Positions 47,388 to 57,932 of a stretch of DNA of 64,000 bases are shown here, in pieces (position 1 is the stretch's first letter; the number at the start of each line of letters is the position of its first letter). The position numbers and the translations under genes were made by a program. This stretch comes from Bacteroidota bacterium. GTDB taxonomy: Bacteria > Bacteroidota > Bacteroidia > AKYH767-A > OLB10. Under the pieces are notes generated by a model. The model made no database searches, was not told the origin of the DNA, and worked only from the letters and a program-made list of their open reading frames with translations. Where the stretch lies: assembly GCA_016713445.1 (NCBI GenBank), contig JADJPB010000004.1:372001-436000 (forward strand), in the 5' to 3' direction.

Positions 47388-48440
47388 CTAACCTCTGACC
47401 GCCCATCTCAATTTCGCCGATTTCGCTCTTGGATTACTATTTATTTCCTGCAACGAAGGCCGAATCACATCATTCGAAATATCTTTGTAAATTCCTCCTC
47501 TAAATAAATTCTGAAATGATTTTTTCACTCTTCTGTCTTCTCCTGAATGAAATGAAAGTATGGCTACCCGACCACCAGGCGCAAGAACATACGGAAGCTT
47601 TTCAAGAAACTTATCCAACACACCAAACTCATCATTCACCGCTATGCGCAATGCCTGGAAACAACGCTGACATGATTTTTTAATTTCTTCTTTACGTTGT
47701 GCTTCGGGTAAGTAGACCAAAGCTTCTTTAATGATTTCTTGTAGGTCAGTAGTGGTTCTAATTTTTTTTCCTTTAGAAAGATGGAATGCGATGGTTTGCG
47801 CTATGGCAGACGCGTGTGGCTCATCGGAATTTTCAATGAGCAATTCTTCCAATTGTAATTTTGAAATACTTTTCAAAAATTCTGCTGCTGATTTTCCACT
47901 CGTGGGATTTAATCTTAAATCTAATGGACCTTCAACTTTAAATGAAAATCCCCTTTCCGGATTATCAATTTGCATGGACGATACGCCTAAATCAGCCAAT
48001 ACAAAATTGAATAATCCAACTTCTTGGGACAACAAATCAATGGACGAAAAATTCATTTTTTTCACAGTGAGCACATCTTCCCCAAAACCCATGGCGGCTA
48101 AACGCTCTTTGGTTTTAGGCAACTCGTATGGATCCACATCAATGGCAAATAGATGTCCGTTAGGAACCAATTTCTTTAACATTTCAGCACTGTGTCCGCC
48201 ATAGCCTAAGGTTGCATCTAATCCTTTTTGTCCGGGAGAAATTTGTAAAAAATCTAAAATCTCATTCACACAAATGGAGCGATGCATACCGGCCGGTGTT
48301 CTCCCTTGCTCCATCACTTTCGCAACATCATCCCCATAGAGAGTTGGATCCAACTCCTTATATTTTTCTTTAAATGCTTTCGGATGTGTGCCCTTGTAAC
48401 GAACTCTACGCGGACGTTTTTCTGGATCTTGTTCTTCCAT
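47388..48440 (-). CDS. RsmH-like SAM-dependent methyltransferase (MraW family, N-terminally extended)
   Basis: The 350-residue product has the RsmH core: GLDATLGYGGHSAEML (SAM motif I), DVDPYELPKTKERL, LADLGVSSMQIDNPERGFSF, DLRLNP, FQALRIAVNDEF and ILSFHSGEDRRVK. Canonical RsmH starts near the HxPV(L) motif. Here about 55 residues precede it (RYKGTHPKAFKEKYKELDP), and the gene is not in a dcw cluster. It is either the rRNA C1402 N4-methyltransferase or a paralog with a different target. Confidence 0.88.
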   Translation of the reverse strand: MEEQDPEKRPRRVRYKGTHPKAFKEKYKELDPTLYGDDVAKVMEQGRTPAGMHRSICVNEILDFLQISPGQKGLDATLGYGGHSAEMLKKLVPNGHLFAIDVDPYELPKTKERLAAMGFGEDVLTVKKMNFSSIDLLSQEVGLFNFVLADLGVSSMQIDNPERGFSFKVEGPLDLRLNPTSGKSAAEFLKSISKLQLEELLIENSDEPHASAIAQTIAFHLSKGKKIRTTTDLQEIIKEALVYLPEAQRKEEIKKSCQRCFQALRIAVNDEFGVLDKFLEKLPYVLAPGGRVAILSFHSGEDRRVKKSFQNLFRGGIYKDISNDVIRPSLQEINSNPRAKSAKLRWAVRG

Positions 48441-48667
48441 TGGGTAAAGTTAGTCATTAGCTTCTGGCTTCTAGCTTCTAGCTGCTAGATTTGTTTTGCC
48501 TATTGAAAGTAAACTCAAATAAATTCCAGTGAATTCTCTTGTGTCCTCTTGTGTTCCTCGTGTCGTGTTTTGTGTTTAAAAAAAGCAATATATACCGATA
48601 AATTTACTTATTGCTAGCATCAAGCTTCAAATTTGAAAATCGATAAATATTTTTATCAATATCACTT
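48441..48667. other. Intergenic repeat words between RsmH-like gene and mtgA
   Basis: It contains CTTCTAGCTTCTAGCTGCTAG words (48459-48488) and a CTCTTGTGTCCTCTTGTGTTCC stretch (48536-48557) related to the patch at 9370. No gene is supported. Confidence 0.6.
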
Positions 48668-49342
48668 TCACAATTTTTTCAAATCCATATACTTCATATG
48701 CCTCACAATCCAATTGCGTTTTTTAATGATGTATGGAGTAGGGCGACTCGCCGACCATCGAATGGGATTGGGTAAGATAGCAGCTATCGTCGCAGCTTCT
48801 TTTTTGGTAAGATCACTCGACGATTTATTAAAATAATATTGTGATGCCGCTTCTGCACCATATACTCCCGGACCCATCTCAATCACATTTAAATAAACTT
48901 CTATAATTCTTTCTTTACTCCAACAAATTTCAATCACGAAGGTGAAATAAACTTCCAAGCCTTTTCGAATCCAGGATCTTCCGGGCCATAGAAAAACATT
49001 TTTTGCTGTTTGCTGACTGATCGTACTCGCGCCTTTTACTTTTTTTCCTTTGTGTTTTTCGTTGTACTTCATCGCTTTTTCGATGGCCTCCAAATCAAAA
49101 CCGAAATGCTCAGCAAATTTTTGATCTTCGGCCGTAACAACAGCTAAGGGCATGTTCTTTCCAATTTCATCCAGCGATTTCCAGTCTTTGTCAATTTTCC
49201 CATCCTCCATTTCAAAATAACGGATGATCATGAGCGGAGTAACAGGAATCGGAACAAATCGAAAGATCAAGGTGCTCACAAAGCTGATGATTACAAATCC
49301 CAGCAGCACTCTCAAAAGTATTTTAAATCCCTTTTTAAGCAT
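48668..49342 (-). CDS. mtgA: Monofunctional peptidoglycan transglycosylase
   Basis: The 224-residue GT51 enzyme has an N-terminal TM helix. Catalytic motifs are VTAEDQKFAEHFGFD, KGASTISQQTAKNVFL, KERIIEVYLNVIEMGPGVYGAEAAS and KKEAATIAAILPNP. It polymerises lipid II glycan strands at the inner membrane. It lacks a transpeptidase domain. Confidence 0.95.
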   Translation of the reverse strand: MLKKGFKILLRVLLGFVIISFVSTLIFRFVPIPVTPLMIIRYFEMEDGKIDKDWKSLDEIGKNMPLAVVTAEDQKFAEHFGFDLEAIEKAMKYNEKHKGKKVKGASTISQQTAKNVFLWPGRSWIRKGLEVYFTFVIEICWSKERIIEVYLNVIEMGPGVYGAEAASQYYFNKSSSDLTKKEAATIAAILPNPIRWSASRPTPYIIKKRNWIVRHMKYMDLKKL

Positions 49343-49368
49343 GCAGCGAAAGTAATCAAAGTTTCTCT

Positions 49369-49870
49369 CAGCGGCTGCGCTTCAGGAAAGTTTCTCGCAA
49401 AGGCGCAAAGGCGCAAAGTTTCTCTCTGAGGCTGCGCTTCAGGAAAGTTTCTCGCGAAGGCGCAGAGCCGCAAAGTTTTTTGGACGAATGCTTTGCTTAG
49501 GGCGTTTGAAAGAAAATTTATCGCAGCGCAGCCTTAGCGACTTTGCGCCTTTGCGAGAAAAATTAGCGTAGAAGAGTTTCGCCCGAGAAAATATAGCGCG
49601 CCTTAGCGACTTTGCGCCTTGGAGAAATAGCGTAGAAGAGTTCCGAGAAATTACGCAGCGCACCTTAGCGACTTTGCGCCTTTGCGAGAAAAATTAGCGT
49701 AGAAGAGTTTCGCCCGAGAAAATTTATCGCAGCGCAGCCTTAGCGACTTTGCGCCTTTGCGAGAAAAATTAGCGTAGAAGAGTTTCGCCCGAGAAAATTT
49801 ATCGCAGCGCAGCCTTAGCGCCTCTGCGCCTTTGCGAGAAAATTTATCAAAGCGCAGCCTTCGCGAGTAA
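49369..49870. repeat. GC-rich tandem repeat array (TTAGCGACTTTGCGCCTTTGCGAG units)
   Basis: Units of about 62-75 bp carry AGCGCAGCCTTAGCGACTTTGCGCC, a TTGCGAGAAA word, then TTAGCGTAGAAGAG and TTTCGCCCGAGAAAA. The GCCTTAGCG word recurs near 49531, 49600, 49662, 49737 and 49812. The proximal part (49369-49480) carries related CTGCGCTTCAGGAAAG words. Open frames within it (FSRKGAKSLRLRCDKF repeats) are by-products of the repeat and are not called as genes. Confidence 0.85.
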
Positions 49871-49890
49871 AATTGCCAATATTTTTTTTT

Positions 49891-49898
49891 TAGTTTTG
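49891..49898 (+). promoter_or_regulatory. -7 promoter element, leaderless arrangement
   Basis: TAGTTTTG fits TAnnTTTG. TATTG separates it from the ATG at 49904. Confidence 0.55.
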
Positions 49899-49903
49899 TA
49901 TTG

Positions 49904-50251
49904 ATGGCCACAAAAAACATACGCGCATACGAAAACTTACACATTGTACTTTGGTTAATAAAAGATACTTGCTGGGTCATGGATTTTAAAACAGCCGGAC
50001 TTATCATGATCTTCCCCACCATCCTCGTTGCATTACACATTACCTGGTTGCATCGCAAAGAGGTAACGGAACTATATCACAATTTAGCCGTGGTGGCATG
50101 GATCTGCGCCAATACAACCTGGATGATCGGTGAATTTTTTTACAACGATACCCTGCGTCCGATAGCCACCGTCTTTTTTACGATTGGACTTTTACTTGTC
50201 GCGATTTATTACCTCATCGTCCGACCATCTCTCCGAAAAAAACTAGATTAA
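49904..50251 (+). CDS. Small polytopic membrane protein of unknown function
   Basis: The 115-residue product has an N-terminal amphipathic part (NLHIVLWLIKDTCWVMDFK) and about four TM segments (AGLIMIFPTILVALHITWL, NLAVVAWICANTTWMIGEFF, IATVFFTIGLLLVAIYYLIV), with many Trp residues. It converges on purL with a 4-nt overlap of the 3' ends. I see no family-specific motif. Confidence 0.65.
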   Translation: MATKNIRAYENLHIVLWLIKDTCWVMDFKTAGLIMIFPTILVALHITWLHRKEVTELYHNLAVVAWICANTTWMIGEFFYNDTLRPIATVFFTIGLLLVAIYYLIVRPSLRKKLD

Positions 50252-52484
50252 TTCGCCATCAAATCTCCAATCGCCGAATCGTATTTTACACGATAAGAAT
50301 CTACTGTACCATACGATTTTTCATCAATCACCACTTCATTCCCTCTTACTTCACCTAAGTTCGTGAAATCAACTTCGGTTTCGGCAATCATTTCTACAAA
50401 GGCATCTAACTGATCAGGGTGAACACTTACAATCACACGGCTTTGCGCTTCACCAAATAGAAATGCATCTTTTCTAAAATCTTCATCGGTATCAATTCTA
50501 AATCCGAAATTTCCAGCCATAGCTGATTCTAGTAAGCAAATAAATAATCCACCATCAGAAATATCATGCGCGCTTTGAATCAATTTCGATGCGATTAATT
50601 TTTTAACGAGATCTTGCACTTGATATTCCACATCTAAATCAAAGTAAGGTGCAGGACTATTTTTTACTCCACAATAAGAATATAAATATTCAGATGCATT
50701 AATGCAATCTTGAGAAGCGCCTAACATAAACAATACATCGCCTTCGTTTTTGAAATTCAAGCCCATGGATTTATTTTTGTCGGGAACAATACCTACCATT
50801 CCAATAGTAGGAGTAGGAACACAGGAACTTCGCCTTGTTCGTTTTTCGATTGATTGTAAAAACTTACATTACCACCCGTCACAGGCGTTTCGAAACGTAA
50901 ACATGCTTTCGACATCCCTTTAATCGCATGTACAAATTGCCAGTAAACTTCCGGATTATATGGATTTCCAAAATTTAAACAGTTCGTTACCGCTGATGGA
51001 ATTCCTCCTGAGCAAACAATATTTCGAGCTGCTTCAGCCACCGCAATCGCACATCCTTGTTCCGGATCGCTGTACACATAACGTGAGTTGCAGTCTACGG
51101 TTAAGGCTAATCCTTTCTTCGTTCCACGCACATCAATTAAAGCGGCATCACTCGGACGATTCGTCGTCATGTTGATCGTTCCTACCATCGAATCGTATTG
51201 CGTATACACCCAACGTTTAGAAGCAATGTTTGGATGCGTAGCAAGGTGCATCATAACGGCAGGCATATCCGAAACATCCTTTACTGAATTAATATCAAAA
51301 GCTTTGTTCTTCTTGATATATGTTGGCTCGGTATATTCTCTTTCATAAATCGGAGCTCCTCCTCCTAAAACTAAGGCATCTGCAGGAACATCGGCTAACT
51401 TCTCATCACCCATAAAGAATTGCAATCTTTCTCCTTCAATCACTTCACCGATTTGTGTGCAATTCAAATCCCATTTCTCAAATATCTTTTCTACTGCCGC
51501 TTCTTCTCCTTTCTTCACCACCACCAACATACGCTCTTGCGATTCGCTCAATAAAATTTCCCAACCTTTCATGTTCGCTTGTCGAGTAGGAACTTTGTCC
51601 AGCCAAATATTCATTCCATGCTTACCCTTCGCCGACATCTCGCTCGTAGAGCAAATAATTCCCGCCGCGCCCATGTCTTGCATTCCAACTACAGCACCCG
51701 TCTTAATAATTTCTAATGTTGCTTCTAATAAAAGTTTCTCCATAAAGGGATCACCCACTTGAACAGAAGGAAGATCTTCGTGCGAATCATCATGCAAGTC
51801 ACCTGATGCAAAAGTAGCACCGTGAATTCCATCTTTACCAGTAGAAGATCCAACAATATAAACGGGATTTCCAGCGCCGTATGAAATTGCCGAAACCGTT
51901 TCTCCCTCTTTCACAATTCCCACCGACATCGCATTCACTAGAATATTTACGTTGAACGAATCATCAAAAAATACTTCGCCACCAACAGTGGGCACACCAA
52001 ATGCATTTCCGTAATCACCAATTCCTTTTACAACACCGCGCATCAACCATTGTGTTTTCGCCAAATTTGGATTTCCAAAACGCAATGAATTTAATTGTGC
52101 GATCGGGCGAGCACCCATGGTGAAAATATCACGATTGATTCCACCAACTCCTGTGGCAGCACCTTGATAAGGTTCAATGGCGGAGGGATGATTATGCGAT
52201 TCAATTTTAAATGCACACGCTAATCCATCTCCAATTGCCACCAAGCCGGCGTTTTCTTCGCCAGCCTTCGCCAACATATGCGGACCTTCTTTTGGAAGCG
52301 TTTTCAACCAAGTGATCGAGTTCTTATAGGAGCAGTGCTCAGACCACATCACCGAAAAAATACTGAGCTCTGTGAAATTGGGAAGACGACCTAAAATTTC
52401 TTTGATTTTAGCAAATTCATCAGGTAAAAGACCTAGTTTCTTCGCGGTTTCAACGGTTGTTAATTCTTCTGTAGCAAGCGACAT
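50248..52484 (-). CDS. purL: Phosphoribosylformylglycinamidine synthase, PurL subunit (frameshifted)
   Basis: Corrected length is 745 residues, normal for small PurL. It has MWSEHCSYKNS near the N-terminus, FKIESHNHPSAIEPYQGAATGVGGI, GNAFGVPTVGGE and, in the second half, CLNFGNP and FETPVTGGNVSFYNQS. The frame breaks near 50795: reading TTT for TT changes VFLLLLLEW-stop to VFPTPTIGMVG, joining the last 183 residues (AHDISDGGL). It converts FGAR, ATP and Gln-derived ammonia to FGAM with PurS and PurQ, which are not in the window. Confidence 0.95.
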
Positions 52485-52599
52485 AGTTCTCTTTTTTTAT
52501 GGATGTAATTAAGAATGAAAGAGTAAAGAAGTTTTTATTTTTTCATCCTTAATTTTCTATTGCAAAAATAGGATGTTTACTTCTATGCTCGTAATAATT

Positions 52600-52607
52600 T
52601 ATCTTTG
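52600..52607 (+). promoter_or_regulatory. -7 promoter element, leaderless arrangement
   Basis: TATCTTTG fits the consensus. ACGGT separates it from the ATG at 52613. Confidence 0.6.
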
Positions 52608-52612
52608 ACGGT

Positions 52613-53930
52613 ATGCTAGAACTCGCTTTAACGCTGGCCTCCATTTTCTTCGCTATATACTTGATTGGCAAATGGAAGATATTCCAAATAGAGGGTATTT
52701 CCAATGCTGTTTTTAAAGGATTGTTTATAATTAAAATTGTAGCGGCTTTAGCTTTATATGTAATTTATACTCAATATTATAAAGATCGTGCTTATGCCGA
52801 TATTTTTCGATATTATGACGATTCTGAAATAATTTATAACACCTTGTTATCGAAACCCTGGGATTTCTTCAGAATGCTTACCGGAATTGATGGTCGAGCC
52901 CCTGAATTGTTGCCGTATTACGATACCATGTTGAATTGGTATAATACGGATTTGATCTTTAATGATAGTCGCACCATGATTCGTATCAATGCCTTTCTTC
53001 GACTTTTTTCGATGGGGACGTATTTTCCACATGCTGTGGTGATGTGCTTTTTAGCGATGCTTGGGTTGACTGGAATTTTTAGAGTGGTGAATGAATTGAT
53101 AAAAGGGAAGCCATTTTTACTGATGGTCATTATTTATTTACTGCCTTCTACATTGCTTTGGACATCCGGTATGATTAAAGAAGCTTTTTTGATTTATGCA
53201 TTGGGAATTTTGATGTACCAAATTTCAAATGCATTAGATGAGAAAAAATTATCTGTAAAGAGGATTTCATTTATTGTTTTGCCAGTGTTGATTTTAATTA
53301 CAGTTAAAGCGTATGTGTGTTTTCTAATTCTTCCTGTATTGTTGTATTGGCTGGTGAAGAGCTATCGTGTTAATTTTTCTCTCGGTGGAATGTTTTTAAT
53401 TTTGGGAATTTATTTTTTTCGGATTAGGCACCTTGTCTCCTGCACTTATCGGAAAAGAAGTTCCATCGATGATTGCAAAAAAGCAAGCAGAGTTTTATTT
53501 TGTCGCAGAACGTGAAAATGCGCAGAGTGTAGTAGAAGTAACACGCTTAGATCCCACATGGATGAGTTTGGCAATGGAAGCACCCGCGGCATTTCTTCGA
53601 ACTTTATTTTTACCGATGCCTCATCATGCGCATAATATGTTGATGTGGTTTTCAGTATTGGAAAACTTTTTCATTTTAGGTATTATCGTCCTGCTGATTT
53701 TTAGTTTTAAAAAACAAAAGTTGCCGCATAATTTCGGATTGATACTGGCCTTTTTTATTTTCGGTTGTACTATATTTATTTTGTCAGGATGGGTGACTCC
53801 CATTATCGGTGCGTTGGTAAGGTATAAAGTTCCCGGACTCCCTTTTTTCTTGTTCCCTCTTACTTTATTTTCATACAAAAATTGGATGAGTGGATCACAG
53901 TTTAAATGGTTTAAATCATCAGATAAGTAA
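52613..53930 (+). CDS. Polytopic membrane protein, polymerase/glycosyltransferase-like, paralog A (frameshifted)
   Basis: Removing one T in the T-run near 53418 gives GIYFFGLGTLSPALIGKEVPS and a 438-residue protein with about ten TM helices. A large early loop (YADIFRYYDDSEIIYNTLLSKPWDFFRMLTG) and the motif LPSTLLWTSGMIKEAFLI recall EpsG/Wzy-like enzymes, which have an S/G-x-x-K-E/D element before a helix. The function is not certain. The next gene is a paralog, 2 nt downstream. Confidence 0.7.
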
Positions 53931-53932
53931 GG

Positions 53933-55215
53933 ATGCTGCTGCTTGTCCTACATATTGTCATTGTGTTTTGGATACTAGCACGCAGTAAATTTTTGAAGTT
54001 AGATGGTCTGTCGAATTCATGGATGAGCCTTGTTCTTATTCTAAAAGTAGTGGGTGGATATTGTGTTGGACGATATTATTTGACAACGTATCAAGGTGGC
54101 GATATTCATGGGTTTCTTTCAGACGCAAATCAGTTTTTCGTATTATTTCTCAAGAGCCCAATGGATTTCTTTAAATTGATTGGTGGCGTTGAAGTAGAAA
54201 GTGAACTCGTACAAGAATTTTATACGCATTTAACTTCATGGTTTAGCAGTGGGTATTCAATCTATTATAACGATACGCGTTCTGTGATTCGTTTTCATGC
54301 GTTGATCCGACTGTTTTCAAATGGAAATGAATGGATCCATTTACTTTGGTCGAATGTATTATGTGTTGCCGGAATGGTTGCATTGATTCAGTTCATCTCT
54401 TTTAAGAATAAGGAATCGCTTATTTTTAATAGATGGGCTTTGTTGATTTTATTTCTTCCCAATGTTTTTATCTGTTCTTCTGCTATTTTAAAGGAGCCTT
54501 TGTTGATTTTTGCGATGGGAATGACATTAAAGTATTTTCAACAGTGGAATTATAACAGGAATCTTTCAAATGCATTGTGTTTGATGTTTTTTATTTTGTG
54601 TTTCTTCCTTGTAAAATCTTTTTGGTTGTTAGCATTTTTACCTGGATTGTTGATTTGGTTTCTTCTGCCTAACATGAAAAATGCAATGATTACGTTATCG
54701 CTTTCTTATGGTATATCTTTGTTGTTGGTGTTAGTAGTAGGTGAATTCTTTTGCCATTGAATTTACCCGATTTGATTTTTGGTCAACAAAGAAATATGTG
54801 GCGCTTCGTCGTTTATATGCATTCGGGAAGTATCATTCAGCCAATTTCTTTTGCACCGAATCCGATTAGTTTTGTTTCGCATCTTCCTGAAGCCTTTTGT
54901 TACGGAATGTTCCAGCCATGGCCATGGCAATTATCAAAGTGGTTCTATTTCCCACTAGGATTGGAGAATTTCGTTTTACCGGTTTTAATTGCTATTCTAG
55001 TTTATAAAATCAATTCACAAACATTACCCATTCGCCCGGCTCTTATGCTTGCTCTTTTAGCCGGAATTACGATTGTTGTCATCAGTGCATTTACGACTCC
55101 AGTAATAGGAAGTTTGATTCGCTATCGAATGCCAGGATTGCTACTCATGGTATTGGCAGTCATGGCATATTTGTTTTCCATGAGGGGGAATTCACTCAAT
55201 AAACCAACAAATTGA
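53933..55215 (+). CDS. Polytopic membrane protein, paralog B (frameshifted)
   Basis: Adding one A near 54745 gives VVGEILLPLNLPDLIFGQQRN and a 427-residue protein. It matches paralog A block by block: GLSNSWMSLVLILKVVGG against GISNAVFKGLFIIKIVA; YYNDTRSVIRFHALIRLFS against FNDSRTMIRINAFLRLFS; SSAILKEPLLIFAMGM against SGMIKEAFLIYALGI; and FTTPVIGSLIRYRMPGL against VTPIIGALVRYKVPGL. The two genes are almost contiguous and surely co-transcribed. They may act as a pair in cell-surface glycan assembly (inference). Confidence 0.7.
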
Positions 55216-55253
55216 TTTTTTCCATTTACTTTGCATAAAAGAAATTGAAGCCT

Positions 55254-56963
55254 ATGAAACTTTTTCGGAAAAAAAGCATATCGCAAATATTGCAGCAAGT
55301 TGCAGCTGGCGAATCTGAAAGTCACGGCGGACTCAAGAAGCACCTTCGCGTAGTCGATCTTACCGCATTGGGAATTGCTGCTATTATTGGTGCTGGAATT
55401 TTTAGTACCATTGGTAATGCATCCGCCGCCGGTGGACCTGGTGTTATCTTTCTTTTTGTTTTCACTGCGATCGCTTGTGGGTTTGCTGCCTTTTGCTATG
55501 CAGAGTTTGCCAGCCTCGTTCCAGTGAGTGGTTCCGCATATACCTATTCTTATGTTGCTTTTGGAGAGTTGTTCGCATGGATTATCGGATGGGCATTGAT
55601 CATGGAATATGCAATCGGTAATATTGTGGTGGCTATTTCGTGGTCGAGTTATTTTTCAACGTTGTTAAGCCATATTAAAATTCCAGCCCTTGGTTTTGCA
55701 GATGGAATTATTCTTCCAGCATGGTCGGGAATCGATTATTTTTCTGCGAAGCGTGCGTTTATAGCAGCACAAACTGCTGGAGCAGATGCTTCCTTGATGA
55801 ACACAGAAGGGGTGAGAGCCTGGCTTACTGCTCCGCAGATGGGAAGTATCAGAATGATTCTAGATATTCCAGCTTTAGTAATAAATATTTTAATTACATG
55901 GTTGGTGTATCGCGGTATGAAGGAGTCAAGGAATGCGAGTAATGCCATGGTAGTGGTAAAGCTACTTGCTGTTTTCTTAGTCATTGCGGTAGGGGCTTTC
56001 TACGTGGATCCTTCCAATTGGGATCCTTTTCTTCCCGAAGGGTGGACGGGTGTTTTAGCAGGAGTTTCAGGAGTGTTTTTTGCATACATAGGATTTGATG
56101 CCATTTCTACTACAGCCGAAGAATGCCACGATCCACAACGCGATTTGCCGAAAGGAATGTTTAATGCAATTATTATTTGTACTGTTCTTTATGTTTTAAT
56201 TGCACTCGTTTTAACTGGGATGGTGAATTATAAGGAATTAAGAGTTGAAGATCCACTCGCTTTTGTATTTGGTTATCGCGGATTGAATTGGATGAGTAGT
56301 ATCATCGCAGTAAGTGCTGTTTTTGCAATGGCAAGTGTATTGCTCGTGTTTCAATTGGGACAACCTAGTATTTGGATGAGTATGAGTCGCGATGGATTAT
56401 TACCTAAAAAGTTTGCGACAATTCATCCTAAATATGGAACTCCTTCTTTCGCAACCATCGTTACCGGACTCTTAGTTGGAATCCCTATCTTTTTTATTGA
56501 TATGGATACAGTAACCGATTTATGTTCTATCGGAACTTTGTTTGCATTTATTTTGGTGTGTGGTGGTGTGCTGATGTTGCAAAATCAGAAAGATTTACCT
56601 CGTAAATTTAAGGTTCCTTACATCAATGGTAAGTGGATAGTACCTGGATTGTACTTATGTACCATGTTGTGGATTGGTTTTTTTCATCAAGATTGGGTGC
56701 ACGATTTTGTAAATCCATTCGTGAACGTAGAGTCTATACCCAACTTTATTTTCTTTTTGGTTTTCGCAGCATTAGCAGTGTATAGCTTTATTCGAAATTT
56801 ATCTGTAATCCCTGTATTCGGAATTTTATCTTGTCTTTATTTGATGGCGCAAATTCACTTTCATCAGTGGTTGGGCTTCGGTATTTGGCTAGGTATAGGA
56901 TTGATTTTGTATTTCACCTATGGATATAAGAACAGTTTGTTGCATAAGAAGAATATTAGCTAG
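55254..56963 (+). CDS. APC-superfamily amino acid permease (cationic amino acid transporter type)
   Basis: The 569-residue product, from ATG 55254, has 12 or more TM helices. Signatures are LTALGIAAIIGAGIFSTIGNA in helix 1, FCYAEFASLVPVSGSAYTYSYVAFGE in helix 3, GFDAISTTAEECHDPQRDLPKG and FQLGQPSIWMSMSRDGLLPKKF. It resembles the CAT/YfnA group. The open frame extends three codons upstream to a TTG, which I rejected. It follows paralog B by 38 nt. Confidence 0.92.
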   Translation: MKLFRKKSISQILQQVAAGESESHGGLKKHLRVVDLTALGIAAIIGAGIFSTIGNASAAGGPGVIFLFVFTAIACGFAAFCYAEFASLVPVSGSAYTYSYVAFGELFAWIIGWALIMEYAIGNIVVAISWSSYFSTLLSHIKIPALGFADGIILPAWSGIDYFSAKRAFIAAQTAGADASLMNTEGVRAWLTAPQMGSIRMILDIPALVINILITWLVYRGMKESRNASNAMVVVKLLAVFLVIAVGAFYVDPSNWDPFLPEGWTGVLAGVSGVFFAYIGFDAISTTAEECHDPQRDLPKGMFNAIIICTVLYVLIALVLTGMVNYKELRVEDPLAFVFGYRGLNWMSSIIAVSAVFAMASVLLVFQLGQPSIWMSMSRDGLLPKKFATIHPKYGTPSFATIVTGLLVGIPIFFIDMDTVTDLCSIGTLFAFILVCGGVLMLQNQKDLPRKFKVPYINGKWIVPGLYLCTMLWIGFFHQDWVHDFVNPFVNVESIPNFIFFLVFAALAVYSFIRNLSVIPVFGILSCLYLMAQIHFHQWLGFGIWLGIGLILYFTYGYKNSLLHKKNIS

Positions 56964-57177
56964 TTCAATAATATTCATTGAAAAATTGGTTTTAAACGAC
57001 TAGTTGTACGCTACTTAGCGAATCAATTATGTCTCTTTATTTTTGATTATTTTTGTTTCGTACTTTGTACTGCGAAGTTGTTACTTCATTCAGTGATCTC
57101 GTAAGGTTATGTCTTAGTCAAAAGCAATAAATGTCAACTATCTTATAAACGGAGCAGTATATAAAAAAAGAAACATT

Positions 57178-57930
57178 ATGATTGCATTAATTACAGGAGC
57201 TACATCCGGTTTCGGAAGAGCCATCGCATTAAAATTTGCAGAACATGGTTGGGATGTTGTTATTACTGGTCGCAGAAAAGAAAAATTAGAGGAATTAGAA
57301 CACATCATCCTCGATACTTACGAAACGAAGGTTTATTCACTTTGTTTTGATGTTCGCGATCGTAAAGCTGTGAAGATTGAGTTGGACGCATTGCCACATT
57401 TCTGGAAGGAGATTGATGTATTGGTAAATAATGCTGGACTCGCATCTGGCATGTCGGCAATCTATGATGGCGATATCGACGACTGGGAAAAAATGATGGA
57501 TACAAATGTGATGGGTTTGTTGTACGTAAGCAGAACTATTCTTCCTTGGATGATCGAAAGAAAACGCGGACATGTGATCAATATTGGTTCAACGGCAGGT
57601 AAGGATGCTTACGCTTACGGAAATGTGTATTGTGGATCAAAATTCGCAGTAGATGCTATTACAAAGTCGATGCGCATTGATTTACTTCCACATGGTATCA
57701 AAGTAACTTCGGTGAATCCGGGCGCTGCTGAAACGGAATTTTCATTGGTGCGATTTAAAGGAGATGCAGAGAAAGCCAAGTCTATTTATAAAGGATTTGA
57801 TCCCTTGCAAGCAAATGATATCGCTGATGTAGTATGGTTCGCAGCAAGTCGTCCGCCGCATGTAAATCTTAATGATATTGTGATGACTCCACTTGCGCAA
57901 GCGAATTCAATTTACATTAATAAAAAATAA
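57178..57930 (+). CDS. SDR-family oxidoreductase (YdfG-like)
   Basis: The 250-residue product has ITGATSGFGRAIALKFAE with an Arg-rich segment (GRRKEKLEEL) favouring NADP, NNAGLASG, Ser in NIGSTAGKDA and YCGSK catalytic residues. The C-terminal PLQANDIADVVWFAASRPPHV segment is typical of the YdfG/serine dehydrogenase group. It is 2 nt upstream of the amidohydrolase gene, so they form an operon. The substrate is likely a small beta-hydroxy acid (inference). Confidence 0.9.
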   Translation: MIALITGATSGFGRAIALKFAEHGWDVVITGRRKEKLEELEHIILDTYETKVYSLCFDVRDRKAVKIELDALPHFWKEIDVLVNNAGLASGMSAIYDGDIDDWEKMMDTNVMGLLYVSRTILPWMIERKRGHVINIGSTAGKDAYAYGNVYCGSKFAVDAITKSMRIDLLPHGIKVTSVNPGAAETEFSLVRFKGDAEKAKSIYKGFDPLQANDIADVVWFAASRPPHVNLNDIVMTPLAQANSIYINKK

Positions 57931-57932
57931 GT

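Noticed and set aside
49439..50058. Open frames encoding FSRKGAKSLRLRCDKF repeats
   Set aside because: They are generated by the GC-rich tandem repeat. They have no start context, and the second one overlaps the real membrane-protein gene at 49904.
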